Shown: piece by piece, positions 40,758 to 50,196 of the stretch
Numbering within the stretch: position 1 is the first letter of the stretch
Layout: each line of letters opens with the position of its first letter
DNA from: Prorocentrum cordatum
Taxonomy: Eukaryota; Sar; Dinophyceae; Prorocentrales; Prorocentraceae
Assembly: GCA_963575745.1 (NCBI GenBank)
Contig: CAUYUJ010013991.1
Coordinates: 203,501-267,500 of the forward strand
Direction of reading: 5' to 3'
Length of the DNA: 64,000 nucleotides
Program-made: the position numbers and the translations under genes
The notes under the pieces: generated by a model
The model's input: the letters and a program-made list of their open reading frames with translations, nothing else
Told to the model about the DNA's origin: nothing
The model's database searches: none

Positions 40758-42077
40758 GTGCGGCTGGGGCGACTTCTGGGGATTGATTGGGCAGGCGGCA
40801 TCGGCGGCAGCAGGAGCAGCAGCGTCAGCAGCCACTTGGTGGAGATGGAGCTCGGGCTGGCGGCACTGCCGAGCGGCTGGCGGGTCCCCGCCAGCCGATG
40901 TGGAGCTACCCATGCGGGGTGGCCGACAACTGGGCGTGCCGCGCGGCTTGCCGGGGCTGCGGCCGCCGCGCCCCCCGCTCGGACGCGCCCTCCGTGCGAA
41001 TGGTGCAGGCGGGCCGGCCGGGTGCCCGGGCCCGCCACGAGGGCGCCTTGGGCTCCGCAGGCGGCGGGGCACCAAGGCGACGCGGCGGCTCGTCCAGCCG
41101 CGGAGGCGGCGCCTGCGGCTGCGGGCGGTGCAGCGGCGGCTGCGCCGGAGGCCGCCGATGCCACGATGGCCGAACCGGCGGCTGGGCAGCGCCTGGCAGC
41201 TGTGCGCGCCCGCCTGGCGGCGAACCGGGGCTTCCCAGACCTTGCCGCTCAGGTGGCGCAGTGGGAGGCGGAGGAGGCGGCGCTGGTGGAGGCGGAGCGC
41301 GCAGCCCGGCCTCTCGAGCGCAGGCTGCAGTCGGCCACGGATGCGCTGCGCCACCGGGCCGAGGCGGCCATGCAGGCGCGGCAGGCTGCCGACGACGCTC
41401 GGGAAGCGGCCGAGCGGGCGGCGCAGGCGGCCGAGGCCATGCAAGAGGAGGCGGAGCGTGCGGCATCCGAGGAGGCCGCCGCGCAGCGGACGCTGGCGGC
41501 CGTGCAGGCCGAGGTGGCCGCCGGCGGCGCCGCAGGGCCGGCGCCAGGCCCCGGTGCCCCCGCCGGAGGGCTCGACGCAGCCTTCGCGGCGCTTGCCGCC
41601 GCCGCCGCCCCCGGGGCGCAGGCCGTCGTGGCCGGCCTGCTGCAGCAGCTCCACGGCGCGCTCGTGCAGGCGCCAGGCGGCGGCGGTGTTGCGGCTCCTG
41701 CAGGCGGCGCGGCGGTGGCAGCGGGCGGGCCCGCCGCCTCAGCGCCTGCCGCCGCCTTGCACGCCGCCGATGGTCATGGCCCCAGCGCTCCTGCTGCCGC
41801 CGAAGCTCCCAGCGCTGCGCTGCCGGAGGGCCGGGGCTCCGGGACCGTCGCCGAGCCCGGCGCCGCGCCGCCAGGAAGCGGGCCCGGCGACGCTGCGGAG
41901 CGCGGATCCGCGCCCAGGTCGTGGCGCGAGGTGGCAGGCGCCCACCGCGCCGCCGAAGCCAGGAGCCAGGTCACGCTCAGGCAGTGCCTGGGCCGCCCGC
42001 GCGCCTCCTCCACACCGCCGTCCCCAAGCAGGGGCCGCTCCCGGAGCGCCGAGCGGGGCGCGGCGGGCGTCGCGTGA
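40758..42077 (+). CDS. LINE 3 ORF1 protein: coiled-coil nucleic-acid-binding type
   Basis: A 439-codon frame ending at 42077. Residues from about 135 (ATMAEPAAGQRLAAVRARLA) to about 260 form a long Ala/Glu-rich coiled coil (QVAQWEAEEAALVEAERAAR and repeats). The rest is Ala/Gly/Pro-rich and ends in an Arg/Ser tail. In an overlapping frame, at 40898-40980, lies WSYPCGVADNWACRAACRGC, a C-x-x-x-N-x-x-C-x3-C-x2-C finger of the kind that starts ORF1 in dinoflagellate LINEs. The true protein therefore probably begins in that frame and shifts into this one before 41160. LINE ORF1 proteins coat the element RNA as oligomers. Confidence 0.55.
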   Translation: MRLGRLLGIDWAGGIGGSRSSSVSSHLVEMELGLAALPSGWRVPASRCGATHAGWPTTGRAARLAGAAAAAPPARTRPPCEWCRRAGRVPGPATRAPWAPQAAGHQGDAAARPAAEAAPAAAGGAAAAAPEAADATMAEPAAGQRLAAVRARLAANRGFPDLAAQVAQWEAEEAALVEAERAARPLERRLQSATDALRHRAEAAMQARQAADDAREAAERAAQAAEAMQEEAERAASEEAAAQRTLAAVQAEVAAGGAAGPAPGPGAPAGGLDAAFAALAAAAAPGAQAVVAGLLQQLHGALVQAPGGGGVAAPAGGAAVAAGGPAASAPAAALHAADGHGPSAPAAAEAPSAALPEGRGSGTVAEPGAAPPGSGPGDAAERGSAPRSWREVAGAHRAAEARSQVTLRQCLGRPRASSTPPSPSRGRSRSAERGAAGVA

Positions 42078-43290
42078 AGTGCGATGCAGGCGCTGCTGCC
42101 CGCTGGGGGGCCCAGCGGCGCAGGCGCGGCCGAGGGGGTGGGAAAATGGCCCGGGGACCCATCTTCCCAGGGCCTGCCTCCGCCGAGGGTCCCACAGCGG
42201 CGCGGGCGCCGCCAGCCCCGCCCGCGGTGACACGCGGCTCGCCCCTGATGGCGGGCGGCTCGCACCAGCTGCCGAGCCGGGCGCGCGGGCCAGGCGGCCT
42301 GCCCTGACCACTCCAGCTGGTGGCACTGCCAGGCGGCTCGCGCTGGCGGTGGCGACGAGGGCCCCCGAAGGCGTCCCAGGCCCTTGGAGCCACGGCTGGA
42401 CGCAGCTCGAAAAACTTGTGCGTCTGGTCCGTGTTCAGTGTGACGGGCGGCTCGCGCCGGCTGACTGGAGCGGATGGCCGTGGCGAGGCATCCGCATGGG
42501 CGAGGCCTCGCACCCTGGGCCCGGGCAAGGAGGCGTGACGAGGAGTACGCGCATCGTCGTGGCTAACGTCACGAGCTGGCGGGGCAGCTGGCGCGGGCTC
42601 TTGGCGGCGGACGCCGACGTGTACTGCGCGCAGGAGGCCCGAGCGCCTGATGACGAGGGCTGCGTTGCCGCCGTTGTTGACGGAACCCGTCGCCGCGGCC
42701 TCCGCATGCAGCTCGGGGCCTCTGGCGGTGGCACTCACCTGCTGGCCTTCGCGCATCGGGGGGGCTTGCACGGCCTCCGCGCGGTGGACATGACCGGCCT
42801 CGCTTCGGAGCAGGCGTGCCGCCTGCAGTACGCAGTCCTCCACCTCGAAAGCCGGCGAGCCTTGCACATCGTGCAAGTCTACGGCCATGCTGACGGCCCG
42901 GCCGCTGCCGAGGACAACGAGGCCTCGCTCCTGGCCGCGATTTCGTGGCTGCGGTCGTTGGGCGACGTGCCGGCACTGCTGGTGGGGGACTTCAACCTCG
43001 TGCTGCATGGGACCAGCGTGGAGCCCCTCCTGGCCATGGCCGGCTGGCAGGATGTCTCGGCACGTGCGGGGCCCACCTGTTTGCCGAGCTCGGGCAGCCC
43101 ATCCAGAATCGATTATGTCCTCGCCAATGCGCCGGCGATGGAACAGGTCGCGTCGGCAGGGCTGCGCTGGGATCTTGGCCTCCCGACGCATGCGGCGCTC
43201 GAGGTGGAGCTGGCCGTCGAGGCGCCAGAGCGCGCAGCTATACTTACGGAGGCGACCTCTGACGCTCGCTGGGCCCGCTGCGGACGGATG
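42078..43290 (+). CDS. LINE 3 ORF2, endonuclease part
   Basis: Part of the frame 40684-43377; the shared frame upstream of about 42080 is a shadow of ORF1. GIRMGEASHPGPG (about 42487-42525) is the signature that precedes the endonuclease in dinoflagellate LINEs. The APE-like domain then shows RIVVANVTSWRGSW, YCAQEARA (catalytic Gln-Glu at 42631), LLVGDFNLVL (GDFN at 42985-42996), SRIDYVLAN (43102) and LPTHAALEVEL (His at about 43190). All positions expected for target-DNA nicking are kept. The frame is left near 43265-43290, where the connector continues in the frame of 42887-44416. Confidence 0.8.
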
Positions 43291-44333
43291 GCCCGACGCC
43301 CGGCAGGCCGTCGCCGACGAAGTGCTGCAAGAGCATGGGGCAGCGTTTCGCGCTGGCCTCCGCGACGGTCGCCTTGATGCTGCATGGGGCGCGCTGGAGG
43401 CTGCCATGCGCAAGTGGCTGAGCCGCCGCATGGGCTACCTGGAGCCGCTTGGGCGGCAGTGCGCGGGCGCGAAGTGGCGTGCGAGTCGACCGCGTGCCAC
43501 GGGCGCTGGCGGCGAGGCAAGCGACAAAGCTGCCGATGCCGCGCTGCTCCAGCTGCGGCGGCTGCGCTCCATGCGCCATGCCGCGAGCCGCCGGGGCCTC
43601 GGCTGCCCCCGGGCGCGGGCCGTCGCAGCAGCGCTGATCAGGGACGAGCCTGCTGGGAGCGCCTGGGCCGCCGACCTGCAGCGGCTCGCAGTGGCGCCGG
43701 GCCTGCTCGAGAGCTGTGTCCTGCGGGCCGAGCTCGAGTATCAGGAGGCGCAGCGGGCTGCCCGCGACCGCCGCCGCGGTTCCTGGCACGAGTGGGCGCG
43801 CCAGGCAATGGCTCACGGCGGAGGCCGGCTGTGCAAATGGATCCGCTCGGACGGCGCCCTGGCGGCCGCCCTTGTGCCGGGCCCTCCTGCTAGTGCCGCT
43901 GCTGGGGAGTCGGCTGCGCAGCCTGGTGGCCGGCGATGGTGCTGCTCCCTGCGAGGCGGCGCTGCTGCCCAGCTCCGCTACATGGAGCATCGCTGGCGGG
44001 CATTGTGGCAGCGGCCCGTTCTGGCGACCCCCCGCCTTGAGGAGTGGCTCGTCGAGCTGGATCCCCTGCCCCCGTTCCCGGACAGGACACCTTGGACGGC
44101 CGACCTCGTCCAGGCGATCCCCCAGGCGATGTCGAAGAACAAGGCGCCCGGCCTGGACGGATGGGCAGTCGCAGAGCTACGCCTCATGCCGCACGAGCTG
44201 CTCGAATGGACCGCGGAGCTGTTCGAGTCCGTCGAGCAGACGGGCCGCTGGCCGCAGGAATTGCGCGGGCCCGAGGGGCCGCTCCTTCCAAAGCCCAGTG
44301 ACGGCGGGCCCATGGACCGCAGGCCGATAGCGG
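43265..44333 (+). CDS. LINE 3 ORF2, connector and RT fingers
   Basis: Frame 42887-44416. It reads GPAADGWPDARQAVADEVLQ, a helical connector (LQLRRLRSMRHAASRRGLG), LDPLPPFPDRTPW, then the RT start: AMSKNKAPGLDGWAVAELRL (44130), GPEGPLLPKPSDGG and RRPIAA. The correct frame ends at AGGCCGATAGCG: the next codons read GCT ACT only because of one extra G at 44332-44333. Without it the text runs RPIALLPMLYRVWAA, which is the usual RT sequence. Confidence 0.75.
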
Positions 44334-45180
44334 CTACTCCCCATGCTGTACCGCGTCTGGGCCGCAGGCAGGGCGCAGCTGTTCTCGCGATGGCGCGCGG
44401 CGTGGGGCGACGCTGACGGCAGCGTCGGGTCCGAGGAGCTCGCGTGGGACTTCGCCCTCGAGCTAGAGGCCGCGGAGGCTGCTGGGGAGGCCATCTGTGG
44501 CGGCGCCCTGGATTGGCGGAAGGCCTTCGACCGCGTCAGTCTGCAGCTCCTGGAACGGGTGCTGACGCGAGCTGGAGTGCCTGAGTGGTTACGCGGCCCG
44601 CTCCTCGCCACCTACATGGCCCCCCGCCGGCTGCGCGTCGATGGCGCTCTCGGTGGCCCGTGGGGGCCATCCAGCGGGATTCTCCCAGGCTGCGCTCTAG
44701 CAGTTTTCGTGCTGAGCGTCTTGGTCTGGCCGTGGTGCCAGCGCACTGGGCGTGTTCACGACGGTCTGAAGCGCCGGGTGTACGTCGACGACCTCTCGCT
44801 CTGGGCGCGCGGGGACCCAGATGCCACTGCCGAGGCTGTCGCCGAGGCCCTGCGGATCACCCAGGCGTGCGAGGCAGAGATGGACTGGCGGCTGCATGAG
44901 GTTAAGAACAAACAGTTTGCTAACCTGGCCTCGGTGCGGCAGTGGCTCCAACAAGAGATGCCCTCGATCGCGGCCAGAACTGAAATCCGCGACCTCGGGG
45001 TCGTCGCGGTCGCCGGGAAGCGGCGCAAGTGCCCCGTGGCCGCGGCGCGGGTGCAGCTGGCCTGCGGTCGCTTCGCGCGCCTCCGCCGCCTGCCCGTGCC
45101 CTTCCGCTGGCGGTGTCTGATGGGGGCGGCCGCCGGCGCGGCCGCGGGCACCTACGGCCATCGTGCGGTCGCCCTGCTGC
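44334..45180 (+). CDS. LINE 3 ORF2, RT palm and thumb
   Basis: Frame 44343-45836. Motif A is GGALDWRKAFDRVSLQLLER (44501), motif B GILPGCALAVFVL (44679), motif C RRVYVDDLSLWA (YVDD at 44781-44792), followed by HEVKNKQFANL (motif D region) and the RDLGVVAVAGKRR segment. The three catalytic Asp (LDW and YVDD) are intact. The frame is left near 45170-45190 (GTYGHRAVALL), after which the text continues in the frame of 45029-46651. Confidence 0.8.
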
Positions 45181-46651
45181 GGGTGAGCTTGAGCGGCTGC
45201 GCCGCGCAGCCAAGTCGGCCACCGGCCATGGCCCCGGGGCTGCCGCCGAGATCGTGTTCGGCGTGCTCAGCCCCACTTGGCGGTTGGGCCCCAAGGCGGC
45301 CGTCGCCGTCGAGCCGCTGCTGCAGGCTGCGCGGGCGCTCCGGGCTGGCCAGCTCGACCTCGTCACGTGGCGCCGCACGGCGCCGCGCGCCTGGCGCCCA
45401 GCAGAGCGGTCGCGCCGGTCCACCGAGCGCGTGGTCTTGGCGGCGTGGCACCGGGCAGAGTGCCGCAAGGTCGCTTCGCGTCGGCCGTGCTTTGCCCACC
45501 TGGCCAGCGGCGTGGACAGGTGGGCGACGCGCCGCCTGCTTGCCGCCGACGCCCTCGCGCCCGAGGCCGCCAGCGCGTTGCGCAGCGCCATATGCGGCAG
45601 CATCGTCACCGAGGCTATTGCTGCGAAGTGGAATGGCCAGGCTGGCACTTGCCCGCACTGCGGGCTGGCACCTGAGGACCTCGAGCACCGCCCGGTGTGG
45701 AACGACGGTGCCTGCCTCCACCCACCCGACCCGCTCCTGGCTCGGGCGGCGTGGGGCCTGCGGTGCGCGGGGCTCGACTCCCCGAATTTCGCCGGGCCAG
45801 TGGACGGCTTGCAGACTGCGCAGCGCGCGGAGGTGACAGCTGCCGTGGCGGCGGCGCGCGTCGTCGGCGGCCCCGTCGATCTGGCCTCGGACAGCCAGTG
45901 CGTCGTGAGGTCGTGCGCGCAGATCGCAGGCGGCTCCGACGTGCGGGACTGGGAGCACGCCGACCTGTGGCTGCAGCTGGTGGACCCCGTGAGCACTGGG
46001 CGCCTGGGGGCCCGCTGGGTGCCAGCGCACACAACGCCGGCGGAGGCGCGGCGCCTTGGGGTCAGCGAGCGCGACCGCCTCGGCAACGCCGCAGCCGCCG
46101 GCAACGCTGGCGCCGCCGCCGCGCAGCGCGCCCTGCCGAGCGACGCGGTGCGCGCCCGCCGCAGGGAATCGGAGCTGCTGGAAGCGGGGCAGCGGGTGCA
46201 AGCGGCTGCCCAGCAAGCAGCCCTGGCTGCGGCGCCTGCCCCCCAGCGCCGCCGCCGGCGTGTCTGGCGCGCAGTCCGGCGAGGGGCCCGCGCTCGCGCG
46301 GCGTCCGCGCCGAGCCCCGCCGCCGCCGGCCACGCGCCCGCGGCCCCGCCTGCAGCACGGCCACGCCGGGGCGCCAGTGCCGAGCCCGTCAGCGCAGGCG
46401 CCATGCTTGTCGAATTCTTTGCGGGCCGCTCATGGTGGCCTCACTCCCTCGTGCAGCTGCGCTGCGGCGGCAGCGCGGAAACCTCGGAGGCGATGCTGGC
46501 CACTGCTTATCCGGGCTGGCGAGGGCGCGTGCCGGCACGCGGGCAGGCGTTGCTGCTCCCGGGAGGCCTGCGCTGCGCTGGCGGCAGCACGGCTGAATTC
46601 GCTGGGCTGGCTGCGGGCCGCATCGCGCAGCTCCCCAAGGTGCCGGACTAG
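45181..46651 (+). CDS. LINE 3 ORF2, zinc finger and RNase H part
   Basis: Frame 45029-46651, sensible from GELERLRRAAKSATG (about 45180). It holds a helical connector, then a finger starting TCPHCGLAPEDLEHRPVW (CPHC at 45650, His near 45681). An RNase H-like domain follows: TAQRAEVTAAVAAARVVGG (Glu), VDLASDSQCVVRSCAQI (Asp), RLGARWVPAHTT (His) and SERDRLGNAAAAGNA. The last motif is usually GN-x-x-AD; here the Asp is Ala, so the fourth acidic ligand seems absent. A Leu/Gly-rich tail with FFAGRSWWPHSLVQL ends the protein at a TAG. RNase H removes template RNA in LINEs that carry it. Confidence 0.7.
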
Positions 46652-46659
46652 CGGGCTCC

Positions 46660-48290
46660 GCGCAGGGCGCCGGCGATCGCGCCTGCCGCCCGTACTGCCC
46701 GTCAAAAAGACCTACGTCCCCGAAGGCAGGCAAGCTTCTGTTATAATTTTCTTCCTCGTCCGTTGGGTTGGGGAAACACAGGAAAGCACGCGTGGTCGAG
46801 GATGGAATACCTGGCAGGGGCTGCATCGAGCCTGAAACAATTGGAACTTGCCCTGACCAAAAAGGATAGGACGGGTGGCCCCGGCCAGTTTCCACAATTT
46901 CCCTCCCAGACGTCCGACATCACAACTCTTTCATGACGTCGACCTTCAAAGGTCTGGACCCATTCCCCGACACTGCCCCGAACCGTTTTTGACGGTCCCA
47001 TGTCCGGTCAGGGCCCTTGTAAACCGAAAACAAACCAAAACCGCCCGTCATGTTTTCTCATGGCCCGAAAAGGTCTGGCTTGTACGTGCCCTCTTGAAGG
47101 CGATCGGGGAAAATGGCGCGCGCCGGGGATCCATCCACATCCGCCGATTCGGGGACAATGCTCCGGAAGATTTCGCGTAGCGCTTGGCATGGAGACCTCT
47201 GGCCGCCCTCGGGCGCAGGGGCATTCGCACCAGGCACGCTGTGCTGCATCCTCGGGAGGACGATCTGTCGGGGGTGTCCAAGAGGGGGCGTCCAAGAGTA
47301 AGGACACTGACTCTCCGACGTTATACCCGAAACAGGTCTGATTTCAAAGAACACTTGTACAATTACAAACCGAAAAAGGCTCGGGGAAGGCGTTCGCCGA
47401 AACTCTGCACTCTCCGGTAAAAAGCTGTCGATTTCTAGAACTACCCCCGCGCGTGCGACACGTTGTCCACCGCATATCCGCCGCCGTGCCTGCGCCGCGC
47501 CGGCGCGATGAAATGCCAATCAACTGTCTCGGAAGGTTTCTGCATTATTCTAACGCCCCCCCCCGACCAGGGCGCCGCCGCATGCGCCCCCCCCTGCGAC
47601 GGCCCTGTTCTTTCTAGGGCGTGCCGCGCCGCCGAGGCCGCGATCCCACGTGACATGTTATGGGTCCGCGCCTTGAAGAGCAAGATGGCCAGAACCTCCA
47701 CGACGGCCCCCGGCGGCCTTGAAAACGGACCAACATGGTCGTTGGACGGACCGCGAAACCTGGCAAACGATCCAAGAGAACTCCAGGAGGACCCGCAAGG
47801 CCCCAGTGGGCCTCGAGCCCAGTCAGAGCGTGAACCCCGGATTTTTCGAGGCGAAACCCAGAACTCAGAACACGGCGAAACCCGGAATCGGCCCGGCCGG
47901 AACCCGGAACGTGGAACCGAAACCCAGAATCTCCACGGAGCGACCCTTCGAATCCGAACCCTCCGACAAACCCGCGCACCACCCAAAAACGCAACGGAAT
48001 TGCGCCCCGTCCTGGCGAGCATTTTTCGAACGCCACTGGGGTCCGTCGATTGAAGAACCACGCCGTCAGATCTCTACGCGCGCACGTCGTCCTTCCAGGA
48101 CATCCCTCGTTTGCAGCAGGGGATCGTGCAAACGCAAACATCACGAATGAACAGATGCCCAACGCCAAGACAGAGACGCACCAAGATCCGGAACAGCAGC
48201 AGATCCCGAAATGACCGGCGCAAGACGAAGAATAAGCAAACGTCGCCAAGACTTTGCGGCCGTCAGTCGCGACTCCGACCACTTCCTCAC
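46660..48290. other. Non-coding stretch
   Basis: No domain recognised. 47840-47950 holds several AACCCAGAA and AACCCGGAA words; the reverse complement (GGGTTTCG, CCGGGTTT) is frequent at 56750-56890. Otherwise no repeats or RNA genes are seen. Confidence 0.45.
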
Positions 48291-49370
48291 GAAACCACCA
48301 TTTGCTCATCTCTTCCCCCCCATTCCCAATCTAGCCTCCTCCAGCTCCACCTCCGTCGTCGGCCCGCCATCCTGTTTCCCCGCCGCCCTCTATCCCAGCG
48401 CCGCTCCCGCTTTCGCGCCCTCCTCGCATCAATTCGCGCGACCACGCGCCAACGCACTTTCAAAACCACACGCGCGCACAAACCGTGCGCATGCCTCGGG
48501 TTAAAAACCAAAGACACGCTGGGACTTAAATTTTGAATCAGACGCGCCCGTCCGCGAATGCACGGCGACGGCGACGGCGACGTCGGCGACGACGAGGACG
48601 ACGCGAACAAACGACAACGACAACAACGAAGGCACCGACGGCAACCGACGGCTCGCGACCTCCGAATAACAATCAGCATCCCTGGCGACGACGACAAAGT
48701 CGCAAACCGCCCCAATTAGTCCCAACCCTCGCGCTTCGAGTTCATTACCGAAGCCAATCCATGATTTCGCATACACGCTGAAAGCGCCCGTCCGCGAGTA
48801 GAGCGCTGACGACGACGACGACGACGACGACAAGGACGGAAACCACAACAAAAACGACAACAACGACGACAACGAGGACAACGAGAACAACCGACGACTG
48901 GCGACCGAGAGAGGGCAAACGAACATCGACGACAACCCCAGCGCAACCGGACCTAATTATGCCATCACTGCGCGCGCGTCGGGCTGACAACAGAAACCGC
49001 CTCGATATTTCAATTTTAGAGCAGACGCGCCCGTCCGCGAATGCAGCTGATGACGCGACGACGGCGGTGGCAACGTCGACGACGAATAAAGTAACGCGAA
49101 CAACCGACAACCCCAACAACTGACGCACGGTCGACAACCGACGGGTCACGCCCCACGGAAAACAAACGACCATCGACGACGACGGCGACGCAAACCGCCC
49201 TAATTTGTTCACACCATCGTGCTTCGGGTCCACTACCAAAAACAACCTATGATTTCATATCCACAGTGAACGCACCCGCCCACGAGTGGGGCGCCGACAA
49301 CGACAGAGACGACGACGACGACGAGATCGACGGCTACAACAACAACAACAACAACAACAATCATTTAAGA
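48290..49370. repeat. Satellite higher-order unit, copy 1 (interrupted)
   Basis: A CTC-rich lead (48300-48530) is followed by monomers anchored on CCCGTCCGCGA at 48547, 48787, 49030 and 49275, spaced 240, 243 and 245 bp. The third reads GAATGCAGCTGATGACGCG and the fourth GAGTGGGGCGCCGAC, matching monomer types E and F of copy 2. The unit stops in a CAA run at 49335-49360, where block X begins. Confidence 0.9.
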
Positions 49371-49565
49371 CTGGGGACACTCCGTTCTCACCAGTGCCAG
49401 GGTTTTCATAGGAGGCGGGCAATACCCCCACTTTGTGGGGGGGCCGGTTCAAGCTCTACCAAGTTTAGGACGACTCTTCGCCACCACCCACACCCAGCTT
49501 CCCGCCCTATGACGTTCGGACACTTCACTTCGTGGCCTGCGGACGACCTTGGCTACTACACTGGC
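49340..49565. repeat. Block X, copy 1
   Basis: From the CAA run through AAGACTGGGGACACTCCGTT, CACTTTGTGGGGGGGCCGG and ACGTTCGGACACTTCACTTC to GGCTACTACAC. It is nearly identical to 52260-52465 in direct orientation. Confidence 0.95.
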
Positions 49566-49578
49566 GCATGGGTACAAT

Positions 49579-49596
49579 GACTTGTTGTGGTAACAT
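49579..49596. repeat. 18-bp direct repeat, left copy
   Basis: GACTTGTTGTGGTAACAT, identical to 51475-51492, about 14 bp inside the point where block X copy 1 stops matching copy 2. Confidence 0.95.
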
Positions 49597-49879
49597 TTTG
49601 CGGAAGCTAGCTTAGTATACGCCTTATCCCCCTGTTCCAACACTGGACACCTGTACCGTTTTCCGACGTTTTTCCGTTTCTGTACCACGCTAGCAAAGAT
49701 TATTTTGAGTGGTACCACGTGCGTGGCCCCAGTATACCACAGGACTTGTTTCCGTTGTTGTTATATGCTCATTCTTGTTCTGTGGTTGTCGTTCCGGCCT
49801 CAATGTGCAACACTGGCTCATTCGTCTACGAAATACACGTGGCTACCTCTCTCTGGTGGGAGGTCCTGATGGTTGTGGT

Positions 49880-50095
49880 TGTCCCGATGATTGTCGCGAT
49901 GATTGTCCCGATTGTTGTTCCGATGGTTCTCCCGATGGTTGCCCCGATGGTTGTCCCGATCGTTGCCCCGATGGTTGTCCCGATGGTTGTCCCGATGGTT
50001 GTCCCGATGGTTGTGGTTGCCCCGATCGTTGTCCCGATGGTTGTCCCCATGGTTGTCCCGATGGTTGTTCCGATGGTGGCCCCGATGGTTGCCCC
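49880..50095. repeat. 12-bp minisatellite CCCGATGGTTGT
   Basis: About eighteen imperfect copies (CCCGATGGTTGT with CCCGATCGTTGC and CCCGATTGTTGT variants) plus a few TGGTTG insertions. One plus-strand frame reads CPDG repeated, another VPMV repeated; the minus strand reads GTTI repeated. The reading frames are consequences of a period divisible by three. Confidence 0.9.
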
Positions 50096-50196
50096 ATGTC
50101 AGCGATGCCGGATCCTCGCGCCCCCCGCCGGAGGAGGAGGAGGAGGAGCAGGACAAGGCGCGGCGGCTCTGGACACATACGTGCTCTGGAGACACA

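Larger units (their letters stand above)
40750..46651 (+). mobile_element. LINE 3: near-complete non-LTR retrotransposon
   Basis: Plus-strand element with an ORF1 (finger plus coiled coil, about 40758-42077) and an ORF2 that carries GEASHPGPG, an APE-type endonuclease (42550-43215), a connector, RT (about 44100-45000), a CPHC finger (45650) and RNase H (about 45830-46110), ending at 46651. Catalytic motifs of endonuclease and RT are all present. ORF2 needs frame changes near 43270, 44333 and 45180. No target-site duplication or poly-A tail was found at the ends, so the limits are those of the coding parts. Confidence 0.85.

Noticed and set aside
40571-41654. Minus-strand ORFs over LINE 3 ORF1
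   Set aside because: The plus strand has the finger and coiled coil; the minus frames are Arg/Gly shadows.
41977-43431. 484-codon minus-strand ORF opposite LINE 3
   Set aside because: The plus strand carries endonuclease motifs in this interval; the minus ORF is a high-GC shadow.
44920-46404. Minus-strand ORFs of 393-494 codons opposite LINE 3
   Set aside because: Ala/Arg-rich mirror of the RNase H part; the plus strand has the finger and RNase H motifs.
49880-50095. Cys-rich CPDG protein as a real gene
   Set aside because: The frame is a by-product of a 12-bp minisatellite; other frames are equally open and there is no convincing start or flanking coding sequence.
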